Assembly (NCBI RefSeq): GCF_005405265.1
Contig: NZ_BJDS01000021.1
Coordinates: 1 to 41,108 of the forward strand
DNA: 41,108 nucleotides
Source: Enterococcus songbeiensis
Lineage (GTDB): Bacteria; Bacillota; Bacilli; Lactobacillales; Enterococcaceae
Direction of reading: 5' to 3'
The notes under the pieces are model-generated. The model had not been told where the DNA came from. It did not search any database and saw nothing but the letters and a program-made list of their open reading frames with translations. Within the stretch, counting starts at the first letter, position 1, and the number at the start of each line of letters is the position of its first letter. Both the position numbers and the translations under genes were made by a program. Below, piece by piece: positions 5,986 to 14,325 of the stretch.

Positions 5986-7002
5986 ATGAAGAAACAAAAT
6001 AGAGAACCTTATTTTGATAATGCAAAATTTTTTTTGATGATTCTGGTGGTCTTTACCCATCTGTTGCAGCCATTTATTGAAGACCATCCTTTTTATACAG
6101 ATCTTTATTATTTCATTTTTACATTTCATATGCCGGCCTTTATTTTGATTGCCGGCTTCTTTACTAAAAACTTTAATCGTCCGGGAAATATCAAAAAACT
6201 ATTCAAAAAATTGGTATTGCCTTATATTTTGTTCCAGTTGATTTATTCCGCTTATTATTCTCTGATCGGTTTGCAGCGGGAATTTTCGTGGGAGCTGCTG
6301 GTTCCCCAATGGTCGCTGTGGTTTCTGCTTAGTTTATTTTTCTGGCAGTTGTCCTTGTATCTTTTTCAATATCTCCGACCAGAAGTTGGTATCACCCTCA
6401 GCTTTATTTTGAGTTTGTTAAGTGGGTATCTGCCTTTCATGTCTAGAGATTTGACGTTGCAGCGAACTTTTGCGTTTTTGCCTTTCTTTGTGATTGGACA
6501 TTATGTGACAAAAGAACAGGTGGATAACATTAGACGGGGAAGTCATCGTCTTTTAGGAATCGCCGGATTGTTTTTCATTTTTCTTTTTATCCGCAACATT
6601 GAATATTTGAATAAATACATGGTTTTTGGTTCGAAACCTTACGAAGAATTTTTGGCTTCGCCTTTGTTGGGAAGTGCGGTACGGATGCTGATGCTGGCGT
6701 TGGGATTGATCGGAACCTATGGGGTGCTGGCGCTGGTTCCCCGCAAACAGCTCATTTTGACAAGGTGGGGCGCCAATACGTTGCTGGTGTATCTTTTGCA
6801 GGGCTTTTTCATCAAAGGATTGCGCGCGGTGGCCATCGAAGAAACCAAGTTGACAATGCTGGGATTATGCGGACTTTTTCTTGGAAGTGTTCTTTTGACG
6901 ATTGTTTTGTCCTCAGGGAAAATGGCGGAGGCGTATCAACGGCTTCAAACAAAACTGGATGCGTTGGTGGATTGGCTGACTATGACAGCACCCGATAGCT
7001 GA
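5986..7002 (+). CDS. Membrane acyltransferase, acyltransferase-3 / fucose 4-O-acetylase-like
   Basis: A 338-residue protein with about ten hydrophobic helices. It opens YFDNAKFFLMILVVFTHLLQPF, the N-terminal signature of acyltransferase-3 proteins of the NolL/fucose-4-O-acetylase type, where the His after the first helix (VVFTH) is required for catalysis. MPAFILIAGFF and LVLPYILFQLIY are also typical of the family. Members move acetyl or other acyl groups onto cell-surface sugars across the membrane; the acceptor here is unknown. The start is ATG 5986, with AAAGGAG 8 bases upstream; a GTG 33 bases earlier lacks an RBS. It has no obvious partner genes. No clear promoter was found in 5869-5970, and no hairpin follows the stop. 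Confidence 0.87.
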   Translation: MKKQNREPYFDNAKFFLMILVVFTHLLQPFIEDHPFYTDLYYFIFTFHMPAFILIAGFFTKNFNRPGNIKKLFKKLVLPYILFQLIYSAYYSLIGLQREFSWELLVPQWSLWFLLSLFFWQLSLYLFQYLRPEVGITLSFILSLLSGYLPFMSRDLTLQRTFAFLPFFVIGHYVTKEQVDNIRRGSHRLLGIAGLFFIFLFIRNIEYLNKYMVFGSKPYEEFLASPLLGSAVRMLMLALGLIGTYGVLALVPRKQLILTRWGANTLLVYLLQGFFIKGLRAVAIEETKLTMLGLCGLFLGSVLLTIVLSSGKMAEAYQRLQTKLDALVDWLTMTAPDS

Positions 7003-7049
7003 TCTTCTTTCATGAATAGAAAATAATTTTCTGAATATTTCCGCAAATC

Positions 7050-7078
7050 TTGTTTTCCATGGCTTTGAGGAGTAAAAT
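7050..7078 (+). promoter_or_regulatory. pepC promoter
   Basis: TTGTTT (7050-7055), a 17-bp spacer and TAAAAT (7073-7078) lie about 30 bases before the pepC start. Confidence 0.55.
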
Positions 7079-7110
7079 GAGGAAGATTAGTACGTGAAAG
7101 GATGAAAAAA

Positions 7111-8439
7111 ATGTCTGAAATTTCAAAAGAAATGACTACAAACTTTGCTGCAGATTTTGCAGCAAATAAGAAACACTTGGCACTACAACGCACAGTGGTA
7201 AAAAATGGAATCAAGGCTTCTGCGGAAAATGTCAGCGCACAGGTCAATAATGTTCCGGTTTTTTCTGTGGATGTAGCGACTGGGAAAGTTGCCAACCAAA
7301 AACAATCCGGTCGTTGCTGGATGTTTGCTGCGTTAAACACCTTCCGTCATAAAATGTTGAACACTTTCCAATTGAAGGATTTTGAACTTTCTCAAAATTA
7401 TACCTTCTTCTGGGATAAATACGAAAAAGCCAATTACTTTTATGAAAATATTTTAGCAACTGCAAAGGAAGACGTAACAAGCCGGAAGGTTGCCTTCTTA
7501 CTGCAAACCCCTCAACAAGACGGTGGACAATGGGACATGATGGTCTCGATTTTTGAAAAATACGGGGTCGTTCCTAAAACAGCAATGCCAGAAAGTAGCA
7601 ATTCGTCAAATTCACGGGATTTGAACACCTTTTTAAATAAAAAATTGCGGAAAGATGCTGTCGCATTGCGCCAACTTGTAGCAGATGGAAAAACAGCGGG
7701 AGAAATCCAAGCAGAAAAAGGGAAAATGCTTCAAGATGTGTATGATTTTCTAGCCATTTCTTTAGGCACACCTCCAGAAAGCTTTGATTTTGAATACCGT
7801 GATGAAGAAAAAAATTACCATCTGGATCAAGCACTGACACCACAAACCTTTTACAAAAAATATGTGGATGTGGATTTAGACAACTATGTCAGCATCATCA
7901 ATGCACCGACTGCAGACAAACCATTTAACCGTTCTTACACGGTCGAAATGTTAGGAAATGTTGTGGGTGGGAAAGATGTTCGTTATTTGAATGTGGATAT
8001 GACAACCTTCAAAAAATTAGCAATTGTGCAGTTGGAACAAGGGGAATCTGTCTGGTTTGGCTGTGATGTCGGTCAATCTTCGACGCGGGATTCAGGAATC
8101 ATGTCCCTAGATGCTTATTCCATGAATGAGTTGTTTGATGTCGACTTTACCATGACCAAAGCGCAACGCCTAGATTTTGGCGAAAGTTTGATGACCCATG
8201 CGATGGTATTGACGGGTGTTGATTTGGTAGAAGGCCAATCAACCAAATGGAAAGTTGAAAACAGCTGGGGAGAAAAAGTTGGTGACAACGGCTTCTTCGT
8301 CATGAGCGATGCGTGGATGGATGAATTTACCTACCAAATCGTTGTTCGCAAAGACTTTCTGACTCCAGAACAACAAGCCGCTTTTGACGCAGATCCACAA
8401 GTTTTAGCACCTTGGGATCCTATGGGCGCATTAGCATAA
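7111..8439 (+). CDS. pepC: Aminopeptidase C (bleomycin hydrolase family, C1B)
   Basis: A 442-residue cysteine aminopeptidase. The catalytic triad is clear: Cys69 in NQKQSGRCWMFAALN, His363 in SLMTHAMVLTGV, and Asn384 in KVENSWGE. Length and sequence match lactic-acid-bacterial PepC and B. subtilis-group bleomycin hydrolases. These are cytosolic homohexamers that remove N-terminal residues from peptides and support use of imported peptides as amino-acid sources. The ATG at 7111 is preferred: AAAGGA (7097-7102) then lies 8 bases upstream, whereas the ATG at 7102 overlaps that RBS. The gene is monocistronic, between its own promoter and a strong terminator. Confidence 0.97.
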   Translation: MSEISKEMTTNFAADFAANKKHLALQRTVVKNGIKASAENVSAQVNNVPVFSVDVATGKVANQKQSGRCWMFAALNTFRHKMLNTFQLKDFELSQNYTFFWDKYEKANYFYENILATAKEDVTSRKVAFLLQTPQQDGGQWDMMVSIFEKYGVVPKTAMPESSNSSNSRDLNTFLNKKLRKDAVALRQLVADGKTAGEIQAEKGKMLQDVYDFLAISLGTPPESFDFEYRDEEKNYHLDQALTPQTFYKKYVDVDLDNYVSIINAPTADKPFNRSYTVEMLGNVVGGKDVRYLNVDMTTFKKLAIVQLEQGESVWFGCDVGQSSTRDSGIMSLDAYSMNELFDVDFTMTKAQRLDFGESLMTHAMVLTGVDLVEGQSTKWKVENSWGEKVGDNGFFVMSDAWMDEFTYQIVVRKDFLTPEQQAAFDADPQVLAPWDPMGALA

Positions 8440-8451
8440 CAAAAGAAGTGC

Positions 8452-8487
8452 AAAAAGAAGAATCGGGAAACTGATTCTTCTTTTTTT
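8452..8487 (+). terminator. pepC terminator
   Basis: AAAAAGAAGAATC (8452-8464) pairs with GATTCTTCTTTTT (8473-8485) around an eight-base loop, ending in a seven-T run. Confidence 0.87.
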
Positions 8488-8563
8488 GCAGGGACGATTC
8501 CTGCAGTTTCTGCTATACTTAAAGGTATTAGAGCAAAATCTATTGAATTTTAGGAGGCAAATT

Positions 8564-9298
8564 TTGGCAAAATACACGAACCAACATGAAGTCGCTTATT
8601 ATGAATGTGACGTGAACCAAACCATGACCTTTCCGGCAATGATCGGTGTGGCAATCAAGACTTCTGAAGAGCAAAGTGCATTTTTGGAGCGGGATTCGGC
8701 GTTCGTCCGTTCTTTCGGGCTGACTTGGGTCATCACGAATTACCTGATGACGATTACTCGATTGCCTCGCGTAGGGGAAACGATTCTTGTCACGACAGAA
8801 GCCACTGCCTACAACAAGTACTTTTGTTACCGAAATTTTTGGCTGCAGGATCAAGAAGGCAATGAACTGGTGAAAATGGAATCAGTTTTCGTTTTGATGG
8901 ATATTGAAAATCGCAAAATGAGCAGTGTTCCTGAAGAAATCATTGCGCCTTATGAAAGTGAAAAAATTAAACGAATCAAACGGTATCCGAAAATTCCGGC
9001 AATTGAAACGGGAAAAAGTTTGACCTATCGGGTTCGTTTTTATGATATCGACAGCAATCAGCACGTCAACAATGCGATGTATTTTAATTGGATGATCGAT
9101 GTATTAGGCTATGAATTTCTCAGCGCTCATGTGCCACAAGAAGTCAATGTCCGTTTTGATAAAGAAGTTGAGTATGGCAATGAGATTGAAAGTCATTTTG
9201 AAGTTATTTCATTAGCGGATGGACAAGTAGAAACCCGACACAATATTCGAATGGGAGAACAAACCTATTGTGAAGCTGTCATCACATGGAAAAAATAA
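8564..9298 (+). CDS. Acyl-ACP thioesterase
   Basis: A 244-residue protein with two tandem hotdog folds, as in bacterial and plant Fat-type acyl-ACP thioesterases. The N-terminal hotdog includes SFGLTWVITNYLMTITRLPRVGE. The C-terminal hotdog has the catalytic segment YDIDSNQHVNNAMYFNWMID, where the Asp/Asn-His cluster performs hydrolysis. It releases free fatty acids from acyl-ACP in the cytosol and can adjust membrane lipid supply. The start is a TTG at 8564, with a perfect AGGAGG (8552-8557) six bases upstream; no ATG is suitably placed. A TG-C-TATACT extended -10 (8511-8519) is the likely promoter, though a -35 is not clear. It is a single-gene unit ending at a bidirectional terminator. Confidence 0.93.
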   Translation: MAKYTNQHEVAYYECDVNQTMTFPAMIGVAIKTSEEQSAFLERDSAFVRSFGLTWVITNYLMTITRLPRVGETILVTTEATAYNKYFCYRNFWLQDQEGNELVKMESVFVLMDIENRKMSSVPEEIIAPYESEKIKRIKRYPKIPAIETGKSLTYRVRFYDIDSNQHVNNAMYFNWMIDVLGYEFLSAHVPQEVNVRFDKEVEYGNEIESHFEVISLADGQVETRHNIRMGEQTYCEAVITWKK

Positions 9299-9301
9299 AA
9301 T

Positions 9302-9340
9302 AAAGCACGCTTTCCTTGCCAAGGGAGCGTGCTTTGTTTT
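9302..9340. terminator. Bidirectional terminator
   Basis: AAAGCACGCT (9302-9311) pairs with AGCGTGCTTT (9326-9335), followed by GTTTT on the plus strand and a T-rich tail on the minus strand. It is shared by the convergent thioesterase and asparaginase genes. Confidence 0.87.
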
Positions 9341-9357
9341 ATGAAAAAGGCGGATGA

Positions 9358-10326
9358 TTAATCAGCCATGAAAGTAATGAGGGCCTCTGATGTCAATTGA
9401 CGATTTTTGGCAATCAATAATTTGAGCCGGGCTTTTTGTGAATTGATCCCACTGCAAAAAATAATTCCTCGTTCTTGAAGGTCTTTCCCTCCGCCTTCAT
9501 AATCGTAAACAGGTTCTGCAATGCCATTGAAACAGCGGGAAACTAATACAATGGGAATGTTTTGTTCCAATAATTTTTGCAGGGGCGGCAAGGTTTGCGG
9601 CGGCAGATTGCCAGCACCCAAGGCCTCGATGACCAACCCATCAATTTGATTTTGAGCCAGCGCCTCAAATAATTCCCCGTCCATTCCGGCATAAGCTTTG
9701 ACGATGGGAATAATGCCCTCCACGGTATCAACATCCCAATGAACCGTGGGTAATAATTCCTGTAAAAAAATAATTCGATTTTTGGTCACCAAACCGATAG
9801 GTCCCAACGTTGGCGTACGAAAGGTTGCCACATTTGTCGTATGAGTTTTTGTCACGTAGCGGGCAGAGTGGATTTCATCATTCATCACGACTAGAACCCC
9901 TTTGCCGATTGCTTCCGGTGCAAGAGCCACCCGAACAGCACTTTCAAAATTGTACAACCCATCACTGCCTAACTCATTGCTGGAGCGCATGGCACCGGTC
10001 ACGACAATCGGCAGCAGATTGCCGATTGTAGTATCCAAGAAAAAAGCCGTTTCTTCTAAAGTATCTGTTCCATGAGTGATCACCACAGCATCGATTCCGG
10101 CAAGTTTAGCAAGCTGGATTCGTTCCTTTAGTTGCAGCATATGACTAGGCTGAATGTGAGGACTAGGAAGATTAAAAATATCCTCCACGATAACTTCTGC
10201 TGTGTCAGGCAGGTCAATTTTGGCATCCATCAACGGGTTGACAACATCAGGGCTGACTTTTCCAGTTAAGGTATTTTCTTTCATGGCAATGGTGCCGCCG
10301 GTATGTAAAATGAGTATGCGGGTCAT
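9358..10326 (-). CDS. ansA: L-asparaginase
   Basis: A 322-residue asparaginase/glutaminase-family enzyme hydrolysing L-asparagine to aspartate and ammonia. The first active-site motif is ILHTGGTIAM, with nucleophile Thr12. The second is VVITHGTDTLEETAFFL, with Thr87-Asp88. MRSSNELGSDGLYNFESA also matches the family. There is no signal peptide, so it is cytosolic and probably of the type I/AnsA class; the symbol follows that reading. The start is the ATG at 10324-10326, with GGAGG 8 bases upstream; a TTG 15 bases earlier falls on the RBS itself. It is a single gene, divergent from the DUF72 gene. Confidence 0.93.
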   Translation of the reverse strand: MTRILILHTGGTIAMKENTLTGKVSPDVVNPLMDAKIDLPDTAEVIVEDIFNLPSPHIQPSHMLQLKERIQLAKLAGIDAVVITHGTDTLEETAFFLDTTIGNLLPIVVTGAMRSSNELGSDGLYNFESAVRVALAPEAIGKGVLVVMNDEIHSARYVTKTHTTNVATFRTPTLGPIGLVTKNRIIFLQELLPTVHWDVDTVEGIIPIVKAYAGMDGELFEALAQNQIDGLVIEALGAGNLPPQTLPPLQKLLEQNIPIVLVSRCFNGIAEPVYDYEGGGKDLQERGIIFCSGINSQKARLKLLIAKNRQLTSEALITFMAD

Positions 10327-10348
10327 GTGACGTTCCTCCAATCAAATC

Positions 10349-10378
10349 TTTACTGTTTTCCTAAAATTATTGTATACT
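10349..10378 (+). promoter_or_regulatory. Promoter of the DUF72-HAD-MazG cluster
   Basis: TTTACT (10349-10354), an 18-bp spacer and TATACT (10373-10378) lie 38 bases before the DUF72 start. The divergent asparaginase promoter must share this 90-bp gap but is not clear. Confidence 0.5.
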
Positions 10379-10416
10379 ATCTTAATAAGAAAAAAAATAG
10401 GTGTGATGAATGAACG

Positions 10417-11247
10417 ATGATCAGAGTTGGTTTGACCCGATTTGATGAACACGAATTTTTGACCGGAAAAAAGAAAAGTACATTGTTTGAGTACGCCAGC
10501 CATTTACCAGTGGTAGAATTAGATACCAGTTATTATTTTGTTCCTAAAAAATCAGTAGTGGAGAATTGGTTGACTCAAATTCCCGAAAACTTTCAATTTA
10601 TTATGAAACTTCCCAGCAGCTTGACTTGCCAAGACGAATTGCCGGAAGGAAAAACGATGCAAGATATGGCAGAGGAATTTTTGACAAATCTAGCACCGAT
10701 GATTGACAGTGACCGTCTTTTTTGTGCTCTTGCCCAATTTCCGGCAACGTTTAAATGTACCAAAGAAAGTGTAGCGCATCTGCGAATGCTACGGCAACTC
10801 TTTCCAAATCTGTCCCTTGCTATTGAGTTTCGGGATTACTCTTGGTATGAGCCCCGCTATCTTGAAAAAACACGACAATTTATGTCAAGCCAGCAGTTTT
10901 CACTGGCGGTGATCGATGAACCAAAAAAATTGTCTACTACGGTTCCGTTGGATGCCTTTGTCACCAATTCTGCATTTACACTCTGCCGTTTTCATGGAAG
11001 AAATGATGTTGGCTGGCAGGCGAAAGGTCCGGATGCTCAGAGCAAACGAACGTTGTATCATTACTCACAGACTGAATTGGCAGAATTGCAGGCAACGATT
11101 GAAAAAGTGGCGGAGGATTCCCAAAATGTGGTAGTGATTTTTAACAACAATGCAGGCGGCGATGCGGCAGAAAATGCGATGGAATTAAATAAACGGATGA
11201 ATTTGACCTATCAAGGATTGAATCCAGGTCAATTGGATTTATTTTGA
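10417..11247 (+). CDS. DUF72 family protein (YunF-like)
   Basis: A 276-residue DUF72 protein, which adopts a TIM-barrel-like fold. Typical elements are VVELDTSYYFVPKKSVVENW near the start, NFQFIMKLPSSLT, FPNLSLAIEFRDYSWY, CRFHGRNDVGW, and the C-terminal VVVIFNNNAGGDAAENA followed by LNPGQLDLF. The biochemical function is not established. The ATG at 10417 has only a distant AGGTG (10399-10403), about 13 bases away. A tiny frame, ATG AAT GAA CGA TGA (10406-10420), has its stop overlapping this ATG, so re-initiation from it is possible. It heads a three-gene cluster with a Cof-type HAD phosphatase and a MazG-like pyrophosphatase, suggesting a shared house-cleaning or nucleotide role by context only. 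Confidence 0.92.
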   Translation: MIRVGLTRFDEHEFLTGKKKSTLFEYASHLPVVELDTSYYFVPKKSVVENWLTQIPENFQFIMKLPSSLTCQDELPEGKTMQDMAEEFLTNLAPMIDSDRLFCALAQFPATFKCTKESVAHLRMLRQLFPNLSLAIEFRDYSWYEPRYLEKTRQFMSSQQFSLAVIDEPKKLSTTVPLDAFVTNSAFTLCRFHGRNDVGWQAKGPDAQSKRTLYHYSQTELAELQATIEKVAEDSQNVVVIFNNNAGGDAAENAMELNKRMNLTYQGLNPGQLDLF

Positions 11248-11255
11248 GGAGAACA

Positions 11256-12095
11256 ATGATAAAAGCTATTTTTTTTGATATTGACGGTACCTTGCTTTCC
11301 AGCCGGGGAGAAGTTTTGGAAAGTACTAAAAAAGCCATTCAACAAGCGCGGGCAAAGGGAATTTTTGTCGGAGTCGCTACGGGTCGGGGTCCGGTAAAAA
11401 TCACAGAGTTGCTCAATGACTTGCCATTAGATATGTACGTGACTTATAACGGACAATTGGTTTATACAAAAGAGGAAACGATTCATGCACAAGCCTTTCA
11501 ACAAGAGACTTTGCGGCAAATCGTTCACTATGCAGATATTCACAGCCGCCAAATTATGTTTGGAGCACGGGATCAAATCGATGGCAGTCGGACGATGATG
11601 TTGAGTCAATCGATGGCAGGGAAAAAAATGATCCGCTTTTTGCCGCGGCATTTTCCGGTAGCCATTTTAAAACAGACATTGCAAAAATTGAGCTTCTACA
11701 AAAGCAAAAACCATTATAAAAAAATGGCGATTTTGAAACAACCGATTTATCAATGTATGATGCTAAGCGTGCAGGGAGAAACGGAAAAATTGATCCAGCA
11801 ATTTCCAATGTGTGACTTCCAGCGTTCTAATCCCTATTCGGTGGATATTGTACCAAAGGGCGGCTCTAAAATCCGTGGTATCCATGCCTTTTTGGAGCAT
11901 CACGGTATTGCTGTTTCTGAGTCCATGGCCTTTGGCGACCACATGAATGATATTGAAATGCTGCAAGGCGTGGGCGTGGGAATTGCGATGGGAAATGCCC
12001 AGCCCATCGTTAAAGAAACAGCGGTGTACGTAACAGATACGAACAACCAAGATGGCATTGCGAAAGCGTTGCGTCACTACCAAGTAATCGAATAG
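11256..12095 (+). CDS. Cof-type HAD-IIB phosphatase
   Basis: A 279-residue HAD-IIB (Cof/YidA-like) hydrolase. Motif I is AIFFDIDGTLLSSRG with Asp8 and Asp10. Motif II is VGVATGRGP. A C2B cap occupies about residues 85-190 (YVTYNGQLVY at its edge). The late motifs are the Lys in VDIVPKGGSKIRGI and SMAFGDHMNDIEML. Members dephosphorylate sugar phosphates, flavin mononucleotide or pyridoxal phosphate; the substrate here is unknown. The ATG at 11256 is chosen because AGGAG lies just upstream (11247-11251), overlapping the DUF72 stop codon. It is the middle gene of a co-directional cluster, 8 bases after DUF72 and 11 bases before the MazG-like gene. Confidence 0.94.
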   Translation: MIKAIFFDIDGTLLSSRGEVLESTKKAIQQARAKGIFVGVATGRGPVKITELLNDLPLDMYVTYNGQLVYTKEETIHAQAFQQETLRQIVHYADIHSRQIMFGARDQIDGSRTMMLSQSMAGKKMIRFLPRHFPVAILKQTLQKLSFYKSKNHYKKMAILKQPIYQCMMLSVQGETEKLIQQFPMCDFQRSNPYSVDIVPKGGSKIRGIHAFLEHHGIAVSESMAFGDHMNDIEMLQGVGVGIAMGNAQPIVKETAVYVTDTNNQDGIAKALRHYQVIE

Positions 12096-12106
12096 GAGAC
12101 GATCCA

Positions 12107-12619
12107 TTGAAACCCTTTGAAATGACAGAAGAATTCCACCATATTTTTGATCCTAGAAAGCCGCAACACCCAACTGCTTTTTCAGCTGAAGAAGCAGGAC
12201 ATCGAGCAGCCTTTAAAATCGAAGAGCTTGTGGAATTTTTGTATGCCGCCAGTAGAAATGATTCGCAGGTATTTAATGATGGTGTTGCAGCACTCCATCA
12301 GGCGATTGATCGTGGACAGGCAAAAATTGTTGCCAAAGGAAAGCCTAGTGAAGACTCGTTAGTGGAGCAAGTCGATGCGTTAACGGATTTGCTGTATCTG
12401 ACTTATGGCTCCTTTTCCTTGTTGGGCGTGGACCCGGAACCGATCATGGCGATTGTTCATGAAGCCAACATGGCAAAACTTTTTCCTGACGGGAAACCCC
12501 ACTATGATCCAGAAACAAATAAAGTGCTGAAACCTGCGGACTGGGGAGAAAAGCATGCCCCCGAAGCACGGATTAGAAAAGCCATCGAACAACAAAAAAA
12601 ATGGTCAGAAAACGAGTAA
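12107..12619 (+). CDS. MazG-like / phosphoribosyl-ATP pyrophosphohydrolase-like protein
   Basis: A 170-residue all-alpha NTP-pyrophosphohydrolase-superfamily protein, of the type annotated as HAD-associated or PRA-PH-like in lactobacilli and enterococci. Metal-binding acidic pairs are visible in FKIEELVEFLYAAS (E39/E40, E43) and LVEQVDALTDLLYLTYG (D90 and D94 region), the ExxE...ExxD pattern of MazG folds. The C-terminus is hydrophilic (KVLKPADWGEKHAPEARIRKA). It probably hydrolyses a nucleoside triphosphate or related pyrophosphate. The start is TTG at 12107, with TAGGAG 8-9 bases upstream; the first ATG (12122) lacks an RBS. The final codons form the left arm of the terminator shared with the aspartate kinase gene. 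Confidence 0.85.
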   Translation: MKPFEMTEEFHHIFDPRKPQHPTAFSAEEAGHRAAFKIEELVEFLYAASRNDSQVFNDGVAALHQAIDRGQAKIVAKGKPSEDSLVEQVDALTDLLYLTYGSFSLLGVDPEPIMAIVHEANMAKLFPDGKPHYDPETNKVLKPADWGEKHAPEARIRKAIEQQKKWSENE

Positions 12620-12643
12620 ATCGTTTTTTCTGACCATTTTTTT
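12601..12643. terminator. Terminator overlapping the end of the MazG-like gene
   Basis: ATGGTCAGAAAACGA (12601-12615), inside the coding region, pairs with TCGTTTTTTCTGACCAT (12621-12637) apart from two bulged T, and a T-run follows. The A-tract on the left makes it work for the convergent kinase gene too; the kinase stop codon lies in it. Confidence 0.85.
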
Positions 12644-13991
12644 AATCGAAAAAGGTATAATACAACGTTCGAATAGCTAGTTTTTCCTGATCTTTATGAA
12701 TACCAAACATGATGCTAACTTCAGAAGAACCTTGGTTGATCATTTCTAAGTTGATTTTTTTGCGGGCGAGAGCAGCGGTGCTTTCGGCAGTGATCCCCAC
12801 CCGTTGCCGCATTCCTTCACCAACGACCATAATCATAGATAAATCATGGGTGATTCGCAGTTCATCAGGATCAATTTCATAGGCAATGGTACGCAGCAAT
12901 TCTTCTTCAATTGCTGGTGTTAATTGATTCGCCCGTAAAACGATGGAAATATCATCAATTCCAGAAGGCATATGCTCGTAACCCAAACCAAAATCTTCAA
13001 AGATCGTCAAAATACGGCGGGTAAAACCGATTTCTCTATTCATCAAGTATTTGTTGATATAAATCATCGTAAATCCTTCATCGCTGGCGATTCCTACCAC
13101 CGGTTTTTCATGGCGATCTCGTTGGTTGGTGATTTTTGTTCCGGGAGCCGTCGGATTATTGGTATTTTTGATAACTACCGGAATTTTAGCCCGGTAAGAT
13201 GGCATGAGCGCTTCATCATGAAAAACCGTGAAGCCGGCATAAGCCAATTCCCGCATTTCCCGATAGGTCAATTCTTTAATCAGTTCAGGATGGTAGACAA
13301 ATCCTGGATGGGCAGAGTAGATACCATCGACATCAGTAAAGTTTTCGTAGAGGTCTGCTTTGACCCCGGAAGCGACGATTGAGCCTGTGATATCAGAGCC
13401 GCCACGGGAAAAAGTACACACTTTGCCTGCTTCGGTATAGCCAAAAAATCCTGGAATGACTAATACTTCTTCAGAGGTTGCCCACTGATTGATTTTTTCG
13501 TAAGCCTTCAGCAGGATACGGGCGTTCCCCGGTTCATCAGTAACTAAAATGCCTAAAGCCTGCGGATTGACATAGCGTGCCGCAATGCCTTGCGCTTGTA
13601 AAATTCCGGCAATCAGCTTAGCGTTGTTGTCTTCACCACTTGCTAAAATCGTATCATAGAGATGGGGATTATCTGTGGTTTCCAGTGTTTTTAACGCCAT
13701 CAGGTCCTGCCAGATTTTTTTCAACGTTTCTTCGGACAGATCAAATGCCTGACCGATTTCTTTGTAGCGATCAAAAATCAGTTGCAATAGTACATCCAGA
13801 TTTTTTCCCGCTATTTTTTCATTATATAATTGAATCAGCAGATCCGTCACTTTCGTATCGTTGCCTGATCGTTTTCCCGGCGCAGAAACCACGATGAATT
13901 TGCGTTCGGGATCGTCTTTGATGATTGCTACTACTTTTTTTACCTGTTCACTAGAAGCCAGTGAACTGCCTCCAAATTTTGCTACTTTCAT
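12642..13991 (-). CDS. yclM: Aspartate kinase, monofunctional, YclM type
   Basis: A 449-residue aspartokinase catalysing phosphorylation of L-aspartate, the first step to lysine, threonine, methionine and cell-wall precursors. The kinase motif MKVAKFGGSSLAS opens the protein. The active-site region ASGEDNNAKLIAGIL and the block CTFSRGGSDITGSIVA followed by ENFTDVDGIYSAHP are canonical. Two ACT domains occupy about residues 300-445 (GFTMIYINKYLMN and DLSMIMVVGEGMRQRVG), so feedback control by an amino acid is expected. The opening closely resembles B. subtilis YclM (ThrD). The ATG at 13989-13991 follows GAGG by about 9 bases. It is a single gene; I found no lysine riboswitch or T-box upstream. 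Confidence 0.95.
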   Translation of the reverse strand: MKVAKFGGSSLASSEQVKKVVAIIKDDPERKFIVVSAPGKRSGNDTKVTDLLIQLYNEKIAGKNLDVLLQLIFDRYKEIGQAFDLSEETLKKIWQDLMALKTLETTDNPHLYDTILASGEDNNAKLIAGILQAQGIAARYVNPQALGILVTDEPGNARILLKAYEKINQWATSEEVLVIPGFFGYTEAGKVCTFSRGGSDITGSIVASGVKADLYENFTDVDGIYSAHPGFVYHPELIKELTYREMRELAYAGFTVFHDEALMPSYRAKIPVVIKNTNNPTAPGTKITNQRDRHEKPVVGIASDEGFTMIYINKYLMNREIGFTRRILTIFEDFGLGYEHMPSGIDDISIVLRANQLTPAIEEELLRTIAYEIDPDELRITHDLSMIMVVGEGMRQRVGITAESTAALARKKINLEMINQGSSEVSIMFGIHKDQEKLAIRTLYYTFFD

Positions 13992-14325
13992 CTTATCGCC
14001 TCGATTTTATATTTCATATAGATTACAAAAAAATGAGAAAAAAAGCAAGTTTTCAGAGAATAAATGAAAAATAAATTGAAAAATGACGGAAAGTAAGGAG
14101 AAAGAGACCTTGGTAATCAGGTCGTTTTATGAAAATCCCCCAATGAAAAAAGTCAAAAGTTTTTTTCCGTTACGTAGTGATTGCCACATAGGTTTGTGAT
14201 ATAATCTAGCGTAGATGCCTTTTGTTGAAAACAGGCGAAGAAAAGCAGAATTTCAATTAGATAAGCATAGCCAAAGTTATTTTAAGGCTTCAAACATTGT
14301 ATATTCGAAAGCGGAGGAACTTTAA
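13992..14325. other. 334-bp intergenic region between divergent genes
   Basis: This region separates the divergent aspartate kinase and ezrA genes. It is A/T-rich and holds the kinase RBS, a weak 5-bp hairpin (GACCT/AGGTC, 14106-14123), and the ezrA extended -10 promoter with about 115 bases of leader. No reading frame, RNA gene or known riboswitch is recognisable. Confidence 0.6.
14197..14205 (+). promoter_or_regulatory. ezrA extended -10 promoter
   Basis: TG-A-TATAAT is a perfect -10 with the extended TG element. No convincing -35 lies 16-18 bases upstream, as is common for extended -10 promoters. The predicted leader is about 113 nt. Confidence 0.6.

Noticed and set aside
10406-10420. A leader peptide ATG AAT GAA CGA TGA before the DUF72 gene
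   Set aside because: Only four sense codons and a poorly spaced RBS. Noted in the gene entry as possible re-initiation, but not supported as a feature.
12972-13382. A 136-codon plus-strand frame inside the aspartate kinase gene
   Set aside because: Antisense to an unambiguous kinase, with no RBS or domain.
13992-14325. A lysine riboswitch or T-box for the aspartate kinase
   Set aside because: No conserved lysine-aptamer blocks, no AGGTGG T-box and no strong terminator are visible on the minus strand; only a weak 5-bp hairpin.
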